DNA from: Burkholderiales bacterium UBA2459
GTDB taxonomy: Bacteria; Pseudomonadota; Gammaproteobacteria; Burkholderiales; Burkholderiaceae_E
Assembly (NCBI GenBank): GCA_002342365.1
Contig: DDPV01000044.1
Location: 41,281-87,222 of the forward strand
Direction of reading: 5' to 3'
Length of the DNA stretch: 45,942 bases
Part shown: in pieces, positions 17,498 to 26,302 of the stretch
How positions within the stretch are numbered: the stretch's first letter is position 1
How the letters are laid out: the number at the start of each line of letters is the position of its first letter
Translations under genes and position numbers: made by a program
Notes under the pieces: model-generated
What the model was told of the DNA's origin: nothing
Seen by the model: the letters and a program-made list of their open reading frames with translations, nothing else
Databases searched by the model: none

Positions 17498-19404
17498 TAC
17501 TCGACCGTTACGGATTTTGCAAGGTTACGCGGTTTATCAACATCGGTGCCTCGAACAAGCGCTGTGTGATAAGCCAAAAGCTGCAGCGGCAACACATGCA
17601 AGATCGGTGACAACAAGCCCGCGTGGTCAGTCAGCTTCACGATGTCGACATCAGCGCTTGATGACATCGTGTGGTCTTTATCGGCAATCACGTAAAGCCT
17701 TCCGCCGCGCGCTCGGACTTCCTCCAGATTGCTTTGCAGCTTCGATAGCAAAGCGTCATGGGGTGCAACCGCCAGGACCGGCATGGAGGCATCAACAAGA
17801 GCAAGCGGGCCATGCTTGAGTTCGCCGGCTGCATAAGCCTCAGCGTGGATGTAGGAAATTTCCTTGAGCTTTAAAGCGCCTTCCATCGCAATCGGATAAT
17901 GCACGCCGCGGCCCAAAAATAGGGCGTGATCGCGGGCTGCGAAATGCTGCGCCCAGCGCATCATCTCGGGCTCGCAGGCCAAGACTTCTTGCATTGCTGC
18001 CGGCAGATGTCTGAGCTGCGACACCCAGGTTTGCTCATCGCTGCTCGAAAGCCTCCCACGGGCTTTTGCCAGGACCAGCGTGAGCAGAAATAGCGCTGCA
18101 AGCTGGGTGGTGAAAGCTTTGGTTGATGCAACGCCGATTTCGGGGCCCGCGCGGGTGAGAAATCGCAGCCGGCTTGCACGAATCAAAGAAGATTCTGGAA
18201 CATTACAAATACTGAGACTGTCACCCAGACCCAGGCTTTGGGCGTGTTCAAGGGCAGCCAGCGTGTCGGCCGTCTCGCCCGACTGCGAAATGCAAAGCAC
18301 CAGTGTGCCTTGCAAAGCAACCGACTGCCGATATCGGTACTCGCTTGCGATTTCGACTTGCGTGGGGATATGGGCCAGCGACTCAAGCCAGTAGCGCGCC
18401 ACACAGCCGGCGTGATAACTCGTGCCGCAAGCAAGAATGAGAAGCTGCTTGCTGCGAGCAAAAACCGCTTGGGCTTCATGACCGAAGAGTTCCGGAACCA
18501 GTGCCTGTCTGGCATCGATCATTTCAAGCGTATTGGCAAGCGCTGCGGGTTGCTCAAAGATTTCCTTTTGCATGTAGTGGCGGTAGCCGCCAAGCTCAAA
18601 ATGGCTAGCTTCGATCTCGCTGCGCAGCACCGCCCGGCTGACCGCCTGGCCCTGTCGGTCGACAAGCCGATGCAAGCCTGGGCGGATCATGACCACATCA
18701 CCTTCTTCGAGGTAGGACAGATTCCGGGTCGATTGAATGAGCGCCGAAACGTCGGAGGCTAAGAACCGTTCACCCGCTTGCGCGCCTTCGATACCGTCAT
18801 AACCCAACACAAGCGGCGCACCCCATCGGGTGCCGACCACGGTATCGGGCTCGAGCGAGGAAAGCGCCGCGAGGGCGTAGGCGCCCCGCAGCGTTGGCGC
18901 AACCGCTTGCATCGCATGAAAGAGGCTTGCGGTTTCGCCGCGGGCAAGCGCAGCGATCAAGGCATGGTGAAGCAGATGGGCGATGACCTCGGTGTCGGTT
19001 TGTGAAGCGAAGACATAGCCCGCTGCGAGCAGGTTTTCGCGCAGAGCTTGATGGTTTTCAACAATGCCGTTATGCACCACGCAAACCGCGACGCCTTCGG
19101 ATTGCGACAAATGGGGATGGGCATTGTCTTCGGTCACGCCGCCATGGGTCGCCCAACGGGTGTGGGCAATGCCGCAAGCGGCCTTCGCTTGCTGGGCTTG
19201 CGCTTGTCGCTTGAGCTGACTCACCCGACCGACAGCGCGCAAACGCTGTAATCCCAAAACACTGGCACTCGCTGCCCCGTCAGGCATCGCGCTGTAGGCA
19301 AGGCCAGCCGAGTCATAGCCTCGATACTCCAAACGCTCAAGCCCTTCAAGCAAATGGCCGATAACGTCACGCGTAGCACTGGTTGCTGCAACGATGCCGC
19401 ACAT
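17497..19404 (-). CDS. glmS: Glutamine-fructose-6-phosphate aminotransferase (isomerising)
   Basis: Makes glucosamine-6-phosphate, the entry point to UDP-GlcNAc, peptidoglycan and LPS. The N-terminal glutaminase domain starts with the catalytic Cys exposed after Met removal (MCGIVAA) and contains RWATHGGVTEDNAHPH. Two SIS sugar-isomerase domains follow, with CGTSYHA, SQSGETADTL and GVASTKAFTTQ, and the family-typical C terminus LAKSVTVE. At 635 residues it is slightly longer than the usual 605-612. No glmS ribozyme is visible in the 84 bases upstream; glmU lies there on the same strand. Confidence 0.96.
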   Translation of the reverse strand: MCGIVAATSATRDVIGHLLEGLERLEYRGYDSAGLAYSAMPDGAASASVLGLQRLRAVGRVSQLKRQAQAQQAKAACGIAHTRWATHGGVTEDNAHPHLSQSEGVAVCVVHNGIVENHQALRENLLAAGYVFASQTDTEVIAHLLHHALIAALARGETASLFHAMQAVAPTLRGAYALAALSSLEPDTVVGTRWGAPLVLGYDGIEGAQAGERFLASDVSALIQSTRNLSYLEEGDVVMIRPGLHRLVDRQGQAVSRAVLRSEIEASHFELGGYRHYMQKEIFEQPAALANTLEMIDARQALVPELFGHEAQAVFARSKQLLILACGTSYHAGCVARYWLESLAHIPTQVEIASEYRYRQSVALQGTLVLCISQSGETADTLAALEHAQSLGLGDSLSICNVPESSLIRASRLRFLTRAGPEIGVASTKAFTTQLAALFLLTLVLAKARGRLSSSDEQTWVSQLRHLPAAMQEVLACEPEMMRWAQHFAARDHALFLGRGVHYPIAMEGALKLKEISYIHAEAYAAGELKHGPLALVDASMPVLAVAPHDALLSKLQSNLEEVRARGGRLYVIADKDHTMSSSADVDIVKLTDHAGLLSPILHVLPLQLLAYHTALVRGTDVDKPRNLAKSVTVE

Positions 19405-19455
19405 GTTTAAAGTTGCCCTCGCTCAGTCATCATCGTATTATCCCAGGCCTTTGAA

Positions 19456-19493
19456 GCTAAACCCGCGCTGACGCGCAAAGCAGTGCGTTTAGC
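19456..19493 (-). other. Inverted repeat between glmU and glmS
   Basis: GCTAAAC (19456-19462) and GTTTAGC (19487-19493) form a 7-bp outer stem, with an inner GCGC/GCGC pairing. One arm overlaps the glmU stop codon. It could attenuate read-through or fold the intercistronic mRNA; there is no T-run. Confidence 0.35.
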
Positions 19494-20967
19494 CTTTCGG
19501 GCCGGCCTTTGTTGGCCGTTTCCAGGCAGGCAGGCTCACTTGTTTGGCGCGCGACACCGTCAGCTCGCCGGCTGGCGCATCGCGGGTGAGGGTCGTCCCA
19601 GCGCCAAGCGTTGCCCCTGCGCCCACCCGCACCGGTGCCACAAGCTGACTGTCGCTGCCAATAAATGCATCATCGTCAATCACCGTCTGGTGCTTGTTGG
19701 CTCCGTCGTAGTTGCAGGTGATGGTGCCCGCGCCGATATTGACCCGCGCACCAATGGTTGCATCGCCCACGTAGGCTAGATGATTGGCCTTGGACTGCGC
19801 ACCCATGCGGGTGGCCTTGAATTCAACGAAATTACCAACATGGTTCTCTTCACCAAGCTCAGTGCCTGGGCGCAGCCTTGCATACGGACCAACGCGTGAG
19901 CGAGGGCCGATGACGGCGGATTCACAATGCGTAAAGGGCAGCACTTCAGCATCTTCGTGAACCACGGTGTCGATCAAAACGCAATGCGCGCCGATTTTTG
20001 CGCCCCGATGCAAACGCACCTGCCCCTGAAAGAGCACGTTGATATCGATCCGGACACCAGCCTCGCAGTACAAGCGGCCGCGCAGGTCGAAACGATCAGG
20101 ATCCATGATCGTGACGCCCTGGGCCAGCAAATCCTGCGCCTGCCGGCGCTGGAAAACACGTTCGAGGCTGATCAGTTGGGCCAGGGTGTTGACGCCCTGG
20201 ATTTGCATCGCATCCTGAATCGCATGACCGATCACCGGAAAGCCTTCTGCATGCGCCATCGCGATCACGTCGGTGAGGTAGTACTCCGCTTGGGCATTCG
20301 CATCAGAAAGCGCAGCAAGCCACCGTGGCAAATGCCGGTTGGGCAAGAGCATCATGCCGCTGTTGATCTCCGTGATTCGTCGTTGCGCATCGTTTGCATC
20401 TTTTTCTTCAACGATGCCGCAGACTTGTGCGCTTTCAAGCCCGCGCAAAATCCGCCCGTAGCCCTTGGGCTCATCAAGAAAGGCCGTGAGAATGGCGCTG
20501 CGGTTTTCAAGCGCTGAAAGCGGCCCCAGTGTTGATAAGTTCGGCTCGTGAAGGCTTTCAATCAGACCGGCTAGCGTTTTAGCCTGGATCAAGGGCACAT
20601 CGCCAAAAAGCACCAGACTATGACCCTGCGCGCAAAGCGCCTGTTGCGCTTGCATGAGCGCATGACCGGTTCCGCGCTGCGTTTGTTGCTCATGCCAGTA
20701 CAGCGCAAGGCCTTGTTCGGAAAAGGCGCGCTCAAGGCCGGCACGGTGAACCGCTGCCTCAACCTGATCAGCCGCAAAACCCTTGACCAGATGCACAGCC
20801 GCAAGGCCCCAGCGATCCGATTCGAGGCTTCCAAGTTCGAGAACGCTATGAAGCACATGCTCGAGCATCGCCTGCCCACCTATCGGATGGAGCACTTTTG
20901 CGATGTCCGAATGCATTCGTTTGCCGCGGCCTGCGGCTAGCACCACCACATCAAGACGCATCTTCAT
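19489..20967 (-). CDS. glmU: Bifunctional GlcNAc-1-P uridylyltransferase / GlcN-1-P acetyltransferase
   Basis: Catalyses the last two steps to UDP-GlcNAc. The N-terminal pyrophosphorylase domain has VVVLAAGRGKRMHSDIAKVLHPIGG and FGDVPLI; the C-terminal left-handed beta-helix acetyltransferase has the hexapeptide-rich region with GPYARLRPGTELGEENHVGNFVE, NHLAYVGDATIG and the GTITCNYDGANKHQT acetyl-CoA site. The length of 492 is a little above the usual 455. The start is at the first or third codon (both Met). It is followed by glmS on the same strand, pairing the first and last enzymes of the pathway. Confidence 0.96.
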   Translation of the reverse strand: MKMRLDVVVLAAGRGKRMHSDIAKVLHPIGGQAMLEHVLHSVLELGSLESDRWGLAAVHLVKGFAADQVEAAVHRAGLERAFSEQGLALYWHEQQTQRGTGHALMQAQQALCAQGHSLVLFGDVPLIQAKTLAGLIESLHEPNLSTLGPLSALENRSAILTAFLDEPKGYGRILRGLESAQVCGIVEEKDANDAQRRITEINSGMMLLPNRHLPRWLAALSDANAQAEYYLTDVIAMAHAEGFPVIGHAIQDAMQIQGVNTLAQLISLERVFQRRQAQDLLAQGVTIMDPDRFDLRGRLYCEAGVRIDINVLFQGQVRLHRGAKIGAHCVLIDTVVHEDAEVLPFTHCESAVIGPRSRVGPYARLRPGTELGEENHVGNFVEFKATRMGAQSKANHLAYVGDATIGARVNIGAGTITCNYDGANKHQTVIDDDAFIGSDSQLVAPVRVGAGATLGAGTTLTRDAPAGELTVSRAKQVSLPAWKRPTKAGPKG

Positions 20968-21002
20968 CGGGTCTTCAAAGCGCGGTGATGCCCCGGCCGC
21001 GC

Positions 21003-22454
21003 TTAGGCGCTGGCCTTAGTGACTGCAAGCGCATCGCCCTTGTGCCCGATGAGCTGCGGGCCGAGTGAGCCGATCACCATACCGAGCAAGGACGCGAAAA
21101 GCCCCACGAATTGCGGTGGCACCAGCCCTTCCGGGTTTGCAAACTCGCTGATCAACCACAGCGATAAACCGGAAAAGACCGATAAGAGTGCGCCCTGCGT
21201 TGTGGCCCTTTGCCAGAACACACCGGCAGCCAGCGGGACCAGCGCACCGGCCAGTGTGACCTTATAGGCATTCTGGACCATTTCGTACATGGTGCTGCGG
21301 GAATTCAAGGCAAACATCAAGGCGCAAAGTGAAAAAATTATCAGCACAATGCGCAGCAACAAGAGCAAGCGCTGATCCGACATGGTCGAACTTAAAGGCT
21401 TGATCACGTTTTCGGTAAAAAGCGCGGTTGGCGCAAGCAAGGCACCGCTTGCCGTTGAAAGGATGGCCGACAACAGCGCGCCAAAAAACAGCGCTTGTGC
21501 CCACAAAGGCGTTTTTGACAGGATCAGGTCCGGAAGAATTCTTTGGACTTCGCGCGCGTCTTCGGACTCAAATAATTGCAGGCTTGCCGGGTCGATCACG
21601 ATGGCGCTGTAGGCAATAAACATGGGAACAAAGGCAAAAACAAAGTAGGCGATTGCACCAAACAAGGTGCCGCGTACCGCAGTTTTCTCGTCCTTGGCCG
21701 AGGTCACGCGCTGAAAGACATCCTGCTGGGGAATGGAGCCCAGTGCCATGGTCATCCATGCCGCCGCGAAGGCAAGCCACTCGGCGGCATCGCCTTGAGG
21801 CCAGAAACTGAAGCGGTCGGCTTCGATGGCGGCATCGATCACTTTTCCGACCCCGCCCGCCAGATCGCCGACATAAAAGGCAACAAAGAGCAGGCCAACC
21901 ACGATCACGACGGTTTGCAACAAATCGGTCAGCGCAATCGACCACATGCCACCGAAAATCGTATAAAAAACAACAACGCCAGCGCCAATCAGTATCGCTG
22001 TATTCAGATCGATTTCTCCGCCTGACAGCACCGCAATCACCAGTCCAAGCGCGGTCAGTTGGGCCGATGTCCAGCCCAGATACGAGGCAACAATTGCAAA
22101 GCTTGTGATCACTTCAACCGACTTACCGTAGCGTTTGTGATAAAAATCCCCAATCGTCAGCAGGTCCATCCGATAAAAAACCTTGGCGAAAAACAAGGCC
22201 ACGAACAAGAGCGCGCAGCTAGCGCCAAAGGGGTCGGCGGGCACGGCACCGAGCCCGCCTCTGGCAAACTCCGCAGAAACCGACAGCACCGTCTCGGCAC
22301 CAAACCAGGTCGCAAAAACGGTGGCCATATTGATGTAAAGCGGCAGGCTTCGGCCTGCCACCAGATAGTCCTTGGCACTGTGCACATGGCGTGCCGCAAT
22401 CAACCCAATCAGAACGGTCAATCCTACATAAGCCAGAACGAGTGCAATCAGCAT
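21003..22454 (-). CDS. Sodium:solute symporter (SSS family), substrate unknown
   Basis: Polytopic inner-membrane protein of 483 residues with about 13 hydrophobic segments, of the SSS family that drives uptake of small solutes with sodium. Typical segments are FATWFGAETVLSVSAEFARGG near the N terminus, YTIFGGMWSIALTDLLQ and SAILSTASGALLAPTALFTENV. The ATG at 22454 has a strong GGAGGAG ribosome site and overlaps the ubiB stop by 7 bases; an upstream in-frame GTG at 22466 is less likely. It is the last gene of the folM-folB-ttcA-ubiB chain, and glmU begins 35 bases beyond it. The substrate (for example an amino acid, proline or an organic acid) cannot be told from sequence. Confidence 0.88.
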   Translation of the reverse strand: MLIALVLAYVGLTVLIGLIAARHVHSAKDYLVAGRSLPLYINMATVFATWFGAETVLSVSAEFARGGLGAVPADPFGASCALLFVALFFAKVFYRMDLLTIGDFYHKRYGKSVEVITSFAIVASYLGWTSAQLTALGLVIAVLSGGEIDLNTAILIGAGVVVFYTIFGGMWSIALTDLLQTVVIVVGLLFVAFYVGDLAGGVGKVIDAAIEADRFSFWPQGDAAEWLAFAAAWMTMALGSIPQQDVFQRVTSAKDEKTAVRGTLFGAIAYFVFAFVPMFIAYSAIVIDPASLQLFESEDAREVQRILPDLILSKTPLWAQALFFGALLSAILSTASGALLAPTALFTENVIKPLSSTMSDQRLLLLLRIVLIIFSLCALMFALNSRSTMYEMVQNAYKVTLAGALVPLAAGVFWQRATTQGALLSVFSGLSLWLISEFANPEGLVPPQFVGLFASLLGMVIGSLGPQLIGHKGDALAVTKASA

Positions 22455-24094
22455 AATCTCCTCCACACAGTTGACGGTTGCTGGGTCCGAGTGAGGGTTT
22501 GTGATTCTGTTGTGTCTTCAATGCTATCGAGATCAATCACACCAGAGAGCAAAAGCCCTGCGCCGGCTAACAGGATTGCTATCAGCAAAACACAGGCGAG
22601 CAGCCAGCGACGGGTCTGTCTGAGCTGGGCGTTCAGTTCGATGAGGGCTTTTTCAATGCCACTCGGTGTCCGCGATCCGGCTGCGGCCAGCGCAAGCGCT
22701 TCATGCGCTAGCCTTGGGATTTCAGGCAGCGACTGGCTCCATAGTTCAGCTTCTTGCCTGAATCGCCTGAGCAAACCCTGCCAGCCCAACTGCTCGCGCA
22801 TCCATCGTTCTAAAAAAGGTTTGGCGGTCACCCATAAATCAAGGTCGGGATCAAGCTGTCTGCCAAGGCCTTCGATGTTGAGCAGAGTTTTTTGTAACAG
22901 TACCAGCTGCGGTTGAACTTGCACCCCAAAGCGTCTTGAAACCTGGAACAAACGCATCAACACCTGGCCGAGCAGAATCTCTTTCAGCGGCTTGTCAAAG
23001 ACCGGTTCACAACAACTCCGCACGGCTGCCTCAAGCGCCTCAACGCGGACTTTCTGGGGCACCCAGCCCGCTTGCAAGTGCAGTTGCGCAACGCGTCGGT
23101 AATCGCGTCTGAAAAAGGCCAGAAAGTTTTGCGCGAGATAGTTCTTGTCCTCCTCACTCAGGGAACCGACGATGCCGAAATCAAGCGCGATGTAGCGGCC
23201 CTTATGAGGTCCCCGATCGGCAACGAAAATATTGCCCGGGTGCATATCGGCATGAAAAAAGCCATCGCGAAAGACCTGGGTGAAAAATATCTCCACACCG
23301 TCGCGCGATAAGCGTTTGAGGTCGATACCCGCCTTCAACAAGGCATCGATGTGGCTGATCGGAATGCCTTGCATGCGTTGCATGGTCAGCACATTGGTTG
23401 CGGTTGCAGACCAGATCATTTCGGGCATCAGCAAAAGCGCAGAATCGGCAAAATTGCGCCGCAACTGGTTGGCATTGGCCGCTTCGCGAAGCAAATCGAG
23501 TTCGTCATGCAAGATCATGTCAAATTCGTCGATCACATCGAGCAAACGCAAGCGGCGCGCGTCTTCGGAAAGTTTGAGCAGAATTGATGCGAGCTGACGC
23601 ATCAAGGCGAGATCGGCATCGATGATGGCCAGCATCCCGGGCCGAAGCACTTTGACCGCCACTTCACGGCCACCGTGGAGCCGGGCAAAGTGGACCTGAG
23701 AAATCGAAGCCGACGCAATCGGTGTGGCATCGAATTGCTCATAAACTTCCTGAATCGGTCGCCCGAGTCCGCGTTCGATTTCTGCAATCGCCAAGTCGCT
23801 GTCAAAAGCTGCAACGCTGTCTTGAAGTTTAGCCAGAGCGTCGGCGATGTCTTCGGGCAACAAATCGCGGCGGGTCGATAACAGTTGACCGAATTTCACA
23901 AAGATCGGTCCCAGGGATTCGAAGGTTTTTCGCAGCCGTTCGCCGCGCGCCTCCTTCAAGGGTGCTTGAGGCGCTAGCGCAAGCGCTGCACGAAACCAAA
24001 AGCGCCTGCCCAGGGATGGAAATGCATCCACAAGCAGGCTGTCGAGTCGATGCCTGGCAATGCAGCGCAGGATCGCAAGCAGGCGAAACTTCAT
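22448..24094 (-). CDS. ubiB: UbiB, ABC1/ADCK-family ATPase for ubiquinone biosynthesis
   Basis: Membrane-anchored atypical kinase-fold protein of 548 residues needed for ubiquinone biosynthesis. Family features are visible in order: KFGQ of the KxGQ motif (IFVKFGQLLSTRRDLLP), the alanine-rich ASASISQVHFA loop, the catalytic-loop HADMHPGNIF, and DFGIVG. One to two C-terminal membrane helices (WLLACVLLIAILLAGAGLLL) close the protein. The start is ATG 24094, giving the family-like MKFRLLAILRC and a 4-base overlap with ttcA; the open frame further up to 24376 lies inside ttcA. The C terminus overlaps the symporter start. Confidence 0.95.
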   Translation of the reverse strand: MKFRLLAILRCIARHRLDSLLVDAFPSLGRRFWFRAALALAPQAPLKEARGERLRKTFESLGPIFVKFGQLLSTRRDLLPEDIADALAKLQDSVAAFDSDLAIAEIERGLGRPIQEVYEQFDATPIASASISQVHFARLHGGREVAVKVLRPGMLAIIDADLALMRQLASILLKLSEDARRLRLLDVIDEFDMILHDELDLLREAANANQLRRNFADSALLLMPEMIWSATATNVLTMQRMQGIPISHIDALLKAGIDLKRLSRDGVEIFFTQVFRDGFFHADMHPGNIFVADRGPHKGRYIALDFGIVGSLSEEDKNYLAQNFLAFFRRDYRRVAQLHLQAGWVPQKVRVEALEAAVRSCCEPVFDKPLKEILLGQVLMRLFQVSRRFGVQVQPQLVLLQKTLLNIEGLGRQLDPDLDLWVTAKPFLERWMREQLGWQGLLRRFRQEAELWSQSLPEIPRLAHEALALAAAGSRTPSGIEKALIELNAQLRQTRRWLLACVLLIAILLAGAGLLLSGVIDLDSIEDTTESQTLTRTQQPSTVWRRLC

Positions 24095-24960
24095 TGCTGC
24101 GGTTTGAAGTGCAGCTGAACCGCTTGAAATGATGGCGGAGCAAAGCCGATATCGCCTTCGCTTTGGGGCACTTCGAGGGGTGCCAAGGACTGAAAATCGA
24201 AGGCTTCCCGGTCCATCAGGTGCGAGGGGACGACCCGAGCCAGTGCGGAAAACACATGGTCGACTCGGCCTGGAAACTGCTTTTCCCAGCTGCGAAGCAA
24301 CTGTTTCACGTCTTGACGTTTTAAATGTTCCTGCGAACCGCACAAATCGCAGGGGATGATCGGAAAATTGCGCCACTGCGCATATGCCTGCAAATCGCTT
24401 TCGCGCACATAAGCAAGCGGGCGAATCACCAGATGTCTTCCATTGTCGGCGCGCAGTTTTGCCGGCATACCCTTGAGCGTGCCGCCGTAAAAAAGGTTCA
24501 GAAAGAAGGTCTCAAGAATGTCGTCACGATGATGGCCCAGCGCAATCTTGTTTGCCCCAAGTTCATCGGCGACCCGGTACAAAATCCCGCGCCGAAGTCT
24601 TGAGCAAAGTGAGCACATGGTTTTTCCCTCAGGAATCACCCGGGTGACCACGCTGTAGGTATCCTGAGTCTCGATATGAAAGGGCACACCTTGCTTGCGC
24701 AAATAGTCGGGCAAGACGTCTGCGGGAAATCCAGGCTGCTTTTGATCGAGGTTGACCGCCACCAGATCAAAGCTCACCGGTGAGCGTTCGCGCAAGGTCA
24801 ACAGCAAATCAAGCATGCCGTAGCTATCTTTGCCGCCCGATAGGCACACCATGACTTTGTCGCCTGCGTCGATCATCTGAAAGTCACCGATGGCCTGACC
24901 GGTGAGCCGCAACAAACGCTTATGCAATTTATTGCGTTCGTAGGCAAGCCTGTCGTTCAT
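24091..24960 (-). CDS. ttcA: tRNA 2-thiocytidine(32) synthetase
   Basis: Fe-S enzyme (289 residues) that thiolates cytidine 32 of certain tRNAs. The PP-loop SGGKDSYGMLDLL binds ATP. The cluster cysteines are in place: CSLC in MCSLCSRLRRG and the third in PCDLCGSQEH. GHHRDDILETFFLNLFYGG is a further family signature. Both ends overlap neighbours by 4 bases (folB upstream, ubiB downstream), so it is embedded in a translationally coupled operon. Confidence 0.96.
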   Translation of the reverse strand: MNDRLAYERNKLHKRLLRLTGQAIGDFQMIDAGDKVMVCLSGGKDSYGMLDLLLTLRERSPVSFDLVAVNLDQKQPGFPADVLPDYLRKQGVPFHIETQDTYSVVTRVIPEGKTMCSLCSRLRRGILYRVADELGANKIALGHHRDDILETFFLNLFYGGTLKGMPAKLRADNGRHLVIRPLAYVRESDLQAYAQWRNFPIIPCDLCGSQEHLKRQDVKQLLRSWEKQFPGRVDHVFSALARVVPSHLMDREAFDFQSLAPLEVPQSEGDIGFAPPSFQAVQLHFKPQQ

Positions 24961-25355
24961 GGCGCCTTGGCAAAGCGCATCGATTCAATGCCCACGGTTT
25001 TGCAGTCCGGATAGACATCGGGCTTTTCGGTTCGCACACTCGCTGCCCTGACGCTACCAAGTTTCAGGCAAAAGTCGAGCACGTCGTCGATCAGGCTTTC
25101 CTGAAGGTTAAAGTGTCTTGAGGTCGCAAGTGCACCGATCCCTTCGCGTAATTTATCGTAGTCAAGCGTGTCTTGGACGTCATCGCGGTTTGAAAGCGAC
25201 TCGGCTACCGGCACAAAGAGCGCGACAGAAATCTTCACCCGCTGACGGGCCCGACGTTCGAAGTCATGAAAACCGATGGAGGCTTGGACTTCAAGATCGT
25301 CGATGAAAATGCGTCGGCAGTCGCTTAACTGAGGATGAAGAAGCAGGGAGCTCAT
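24957..25355 (-). CDS. folB: Dihydroneopterin aldolase
   Basis: Folate-pathway enzyme (132 residues) that cleaves dihydroneopterin to hydroxymethyl-dihydropterin and glycolaldehyde. The family core is IFIDDLEVQASIGFHDFERRARQRV near residue 16, then LDYDKLREGI, and the catalytic Lys in VRTEKPDVYPDCKTVGIE near residue 109. It overlaps folM by 4 bases upstream and ttcA by 4 bases downstream. The pairing with folM fits a shared pterin role. Confidence 0.93.
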   Translation of the reverse strand: MSSLLLHPQLSDCRRIFIDDLEVQASIGFHDFERRARQRVKISVALFVPVAESLSNRDDVQDTLDYDKLREGIGALATSRHFNLQESLIDDVLDFCLKLGSVRAASVRTEKPDVYPDCKTVGIESMRFAKAP

Positions 25356-26245
25356 GGCGTTGATTCCGTTTCAAGGCGGTCGGCAGTGGTGAACATCACA
25401 TCGCGAGCGCTCGCTTGCAAATGCTGTCCGCCGTCGACCAATAAATTCACGCCAGTTATCGCTCTGGCTTGAAGCAAAAAGACAATCGCCTCGACGATAT
25501 CGCAAGGTTCGGAGGACCGGCCCAAGGGCGTTTGTTGATGGGCTTGGGTGAAGCCGTCCTCAGTTTGATCGCCCGAAAGCAGGGTGATACCGGGTGAGAC
25601 GGCGAGCACCCGCAGATGCGGTGCGAAATCGCGCGCCATCAGGTCGGTGGCTTGCCATAAGGCTGCCTTGGTCAGGGTGTAGGAAAAATAATCAGGATTG
25701 GGGTTTTGCAGTTTTTGATCGAGCAAATTGATCACAACGCCCTGCTTGCCTGCTTGAGGCTGACTGCAGTGCCTGTACATCGCTTGGCTGAGTAAAACCG
25801 GAGCCACGAGATTGGGCATGCAATGCGCAAGCAAGCCATCGGCTGCAACATCTTTGGGTCCATCCCAGTCAAATCGCGAGGCATTGTTGATCAAGGCATC
25901 CAGACCTTGGGTCTGATCAAGCGCAGCTTGAAAGAGCTGCCCGACAGCTTGCGGATCGCTCAGGTCCGCAGCGATTGTCCAGGCCCTCTGGCCCAGGCTG
26001 CGAATCGCCGAAGCGCTGTCTTCGGCGTCTTGCGCTGAACGGTGGTAGTGCACCACAACATCCCAGCCTGCTTTGGCCAGTCCAAGGGCGATTGCACGAC
26101 CCATACGCCTGCCTGCCCCGGTGACCAGCGCAACCTTGGGACGCTCAGCGCGATGCGACAGCGCGCTTGGATCCAGAGCCTCGCCTGCACGAGCAGCCGG
26201 CCGTTCTCGACTTTGGTCTGGCTGTGAGGGCGTGCTTGCTTGCAT
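25352..26245 (-). CDS. folM: SDR oxidoreductase, FolM / pteridine reductase type
   Basis: NADPH-dependent short-chain dehydrogenase of 297 residues. The glycine-rich loop TGAGRRMGRAIA has the paired arginines that mark pteridine reductases (PTR1/FolM), which reduce dihydromonapterin or dihydrofolate. The catalytic Tyr and Lys are in YFSYTLTKAAL, and NNASRFDWDG precedes it. An N-terminal extension of about 35 Pro/Ala/Arg-rich residues comes before the Rossmann fold; I see no better internal start. It is the first gene of the folM-folB-ttcA-ubiB-symporter operon and diverges from the MidA-family gene. The folM name is by similarity. Confidence 0.85.
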   Translation of the reverse strand: MQASTPSQPDQSRERPAARAGEALDPSALSHRAERPKVALVTGAGRRMGRAIALGLAKAGWDVVVHYHRSAQDAEDSASAIRSLGQRAWTIAADLSDPQAVGQLFQAALDQTQGLDALINNASRFDWDGPKDVAADGLLAHCMPNLVAPVLLSQAMYRHCSQPQAGKQGVVINLLDQKLQNPNPDYFSYTLTKAALWQATDLMARDFAPHLRVLAVSPGITLLSGDQTEDGFTQAHQQTPLGRSSEPCDIVEAIVFLLQARAITGVNLLVDGGQHLQASARDVMFTTADRLETESTP

Positions 26246-26302
26246 GATGCGCGTTGGGGCCTTGGTTGGGAGCTACCGCCGCGCAGTGTAACCTGCACGA
26301 CC

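Noticed and set aside
19405..19488. glmS ribozyme upstream of glmS
   Set aside because: This element belongs mainly to Gram-positive bacteria and its core is not seen in the 84-base gap.
22059..22916. Open frame of 285 codons on the plus strand
   Set aside because: It is antisense to the symporter and ubiB and has no recognisable domain.
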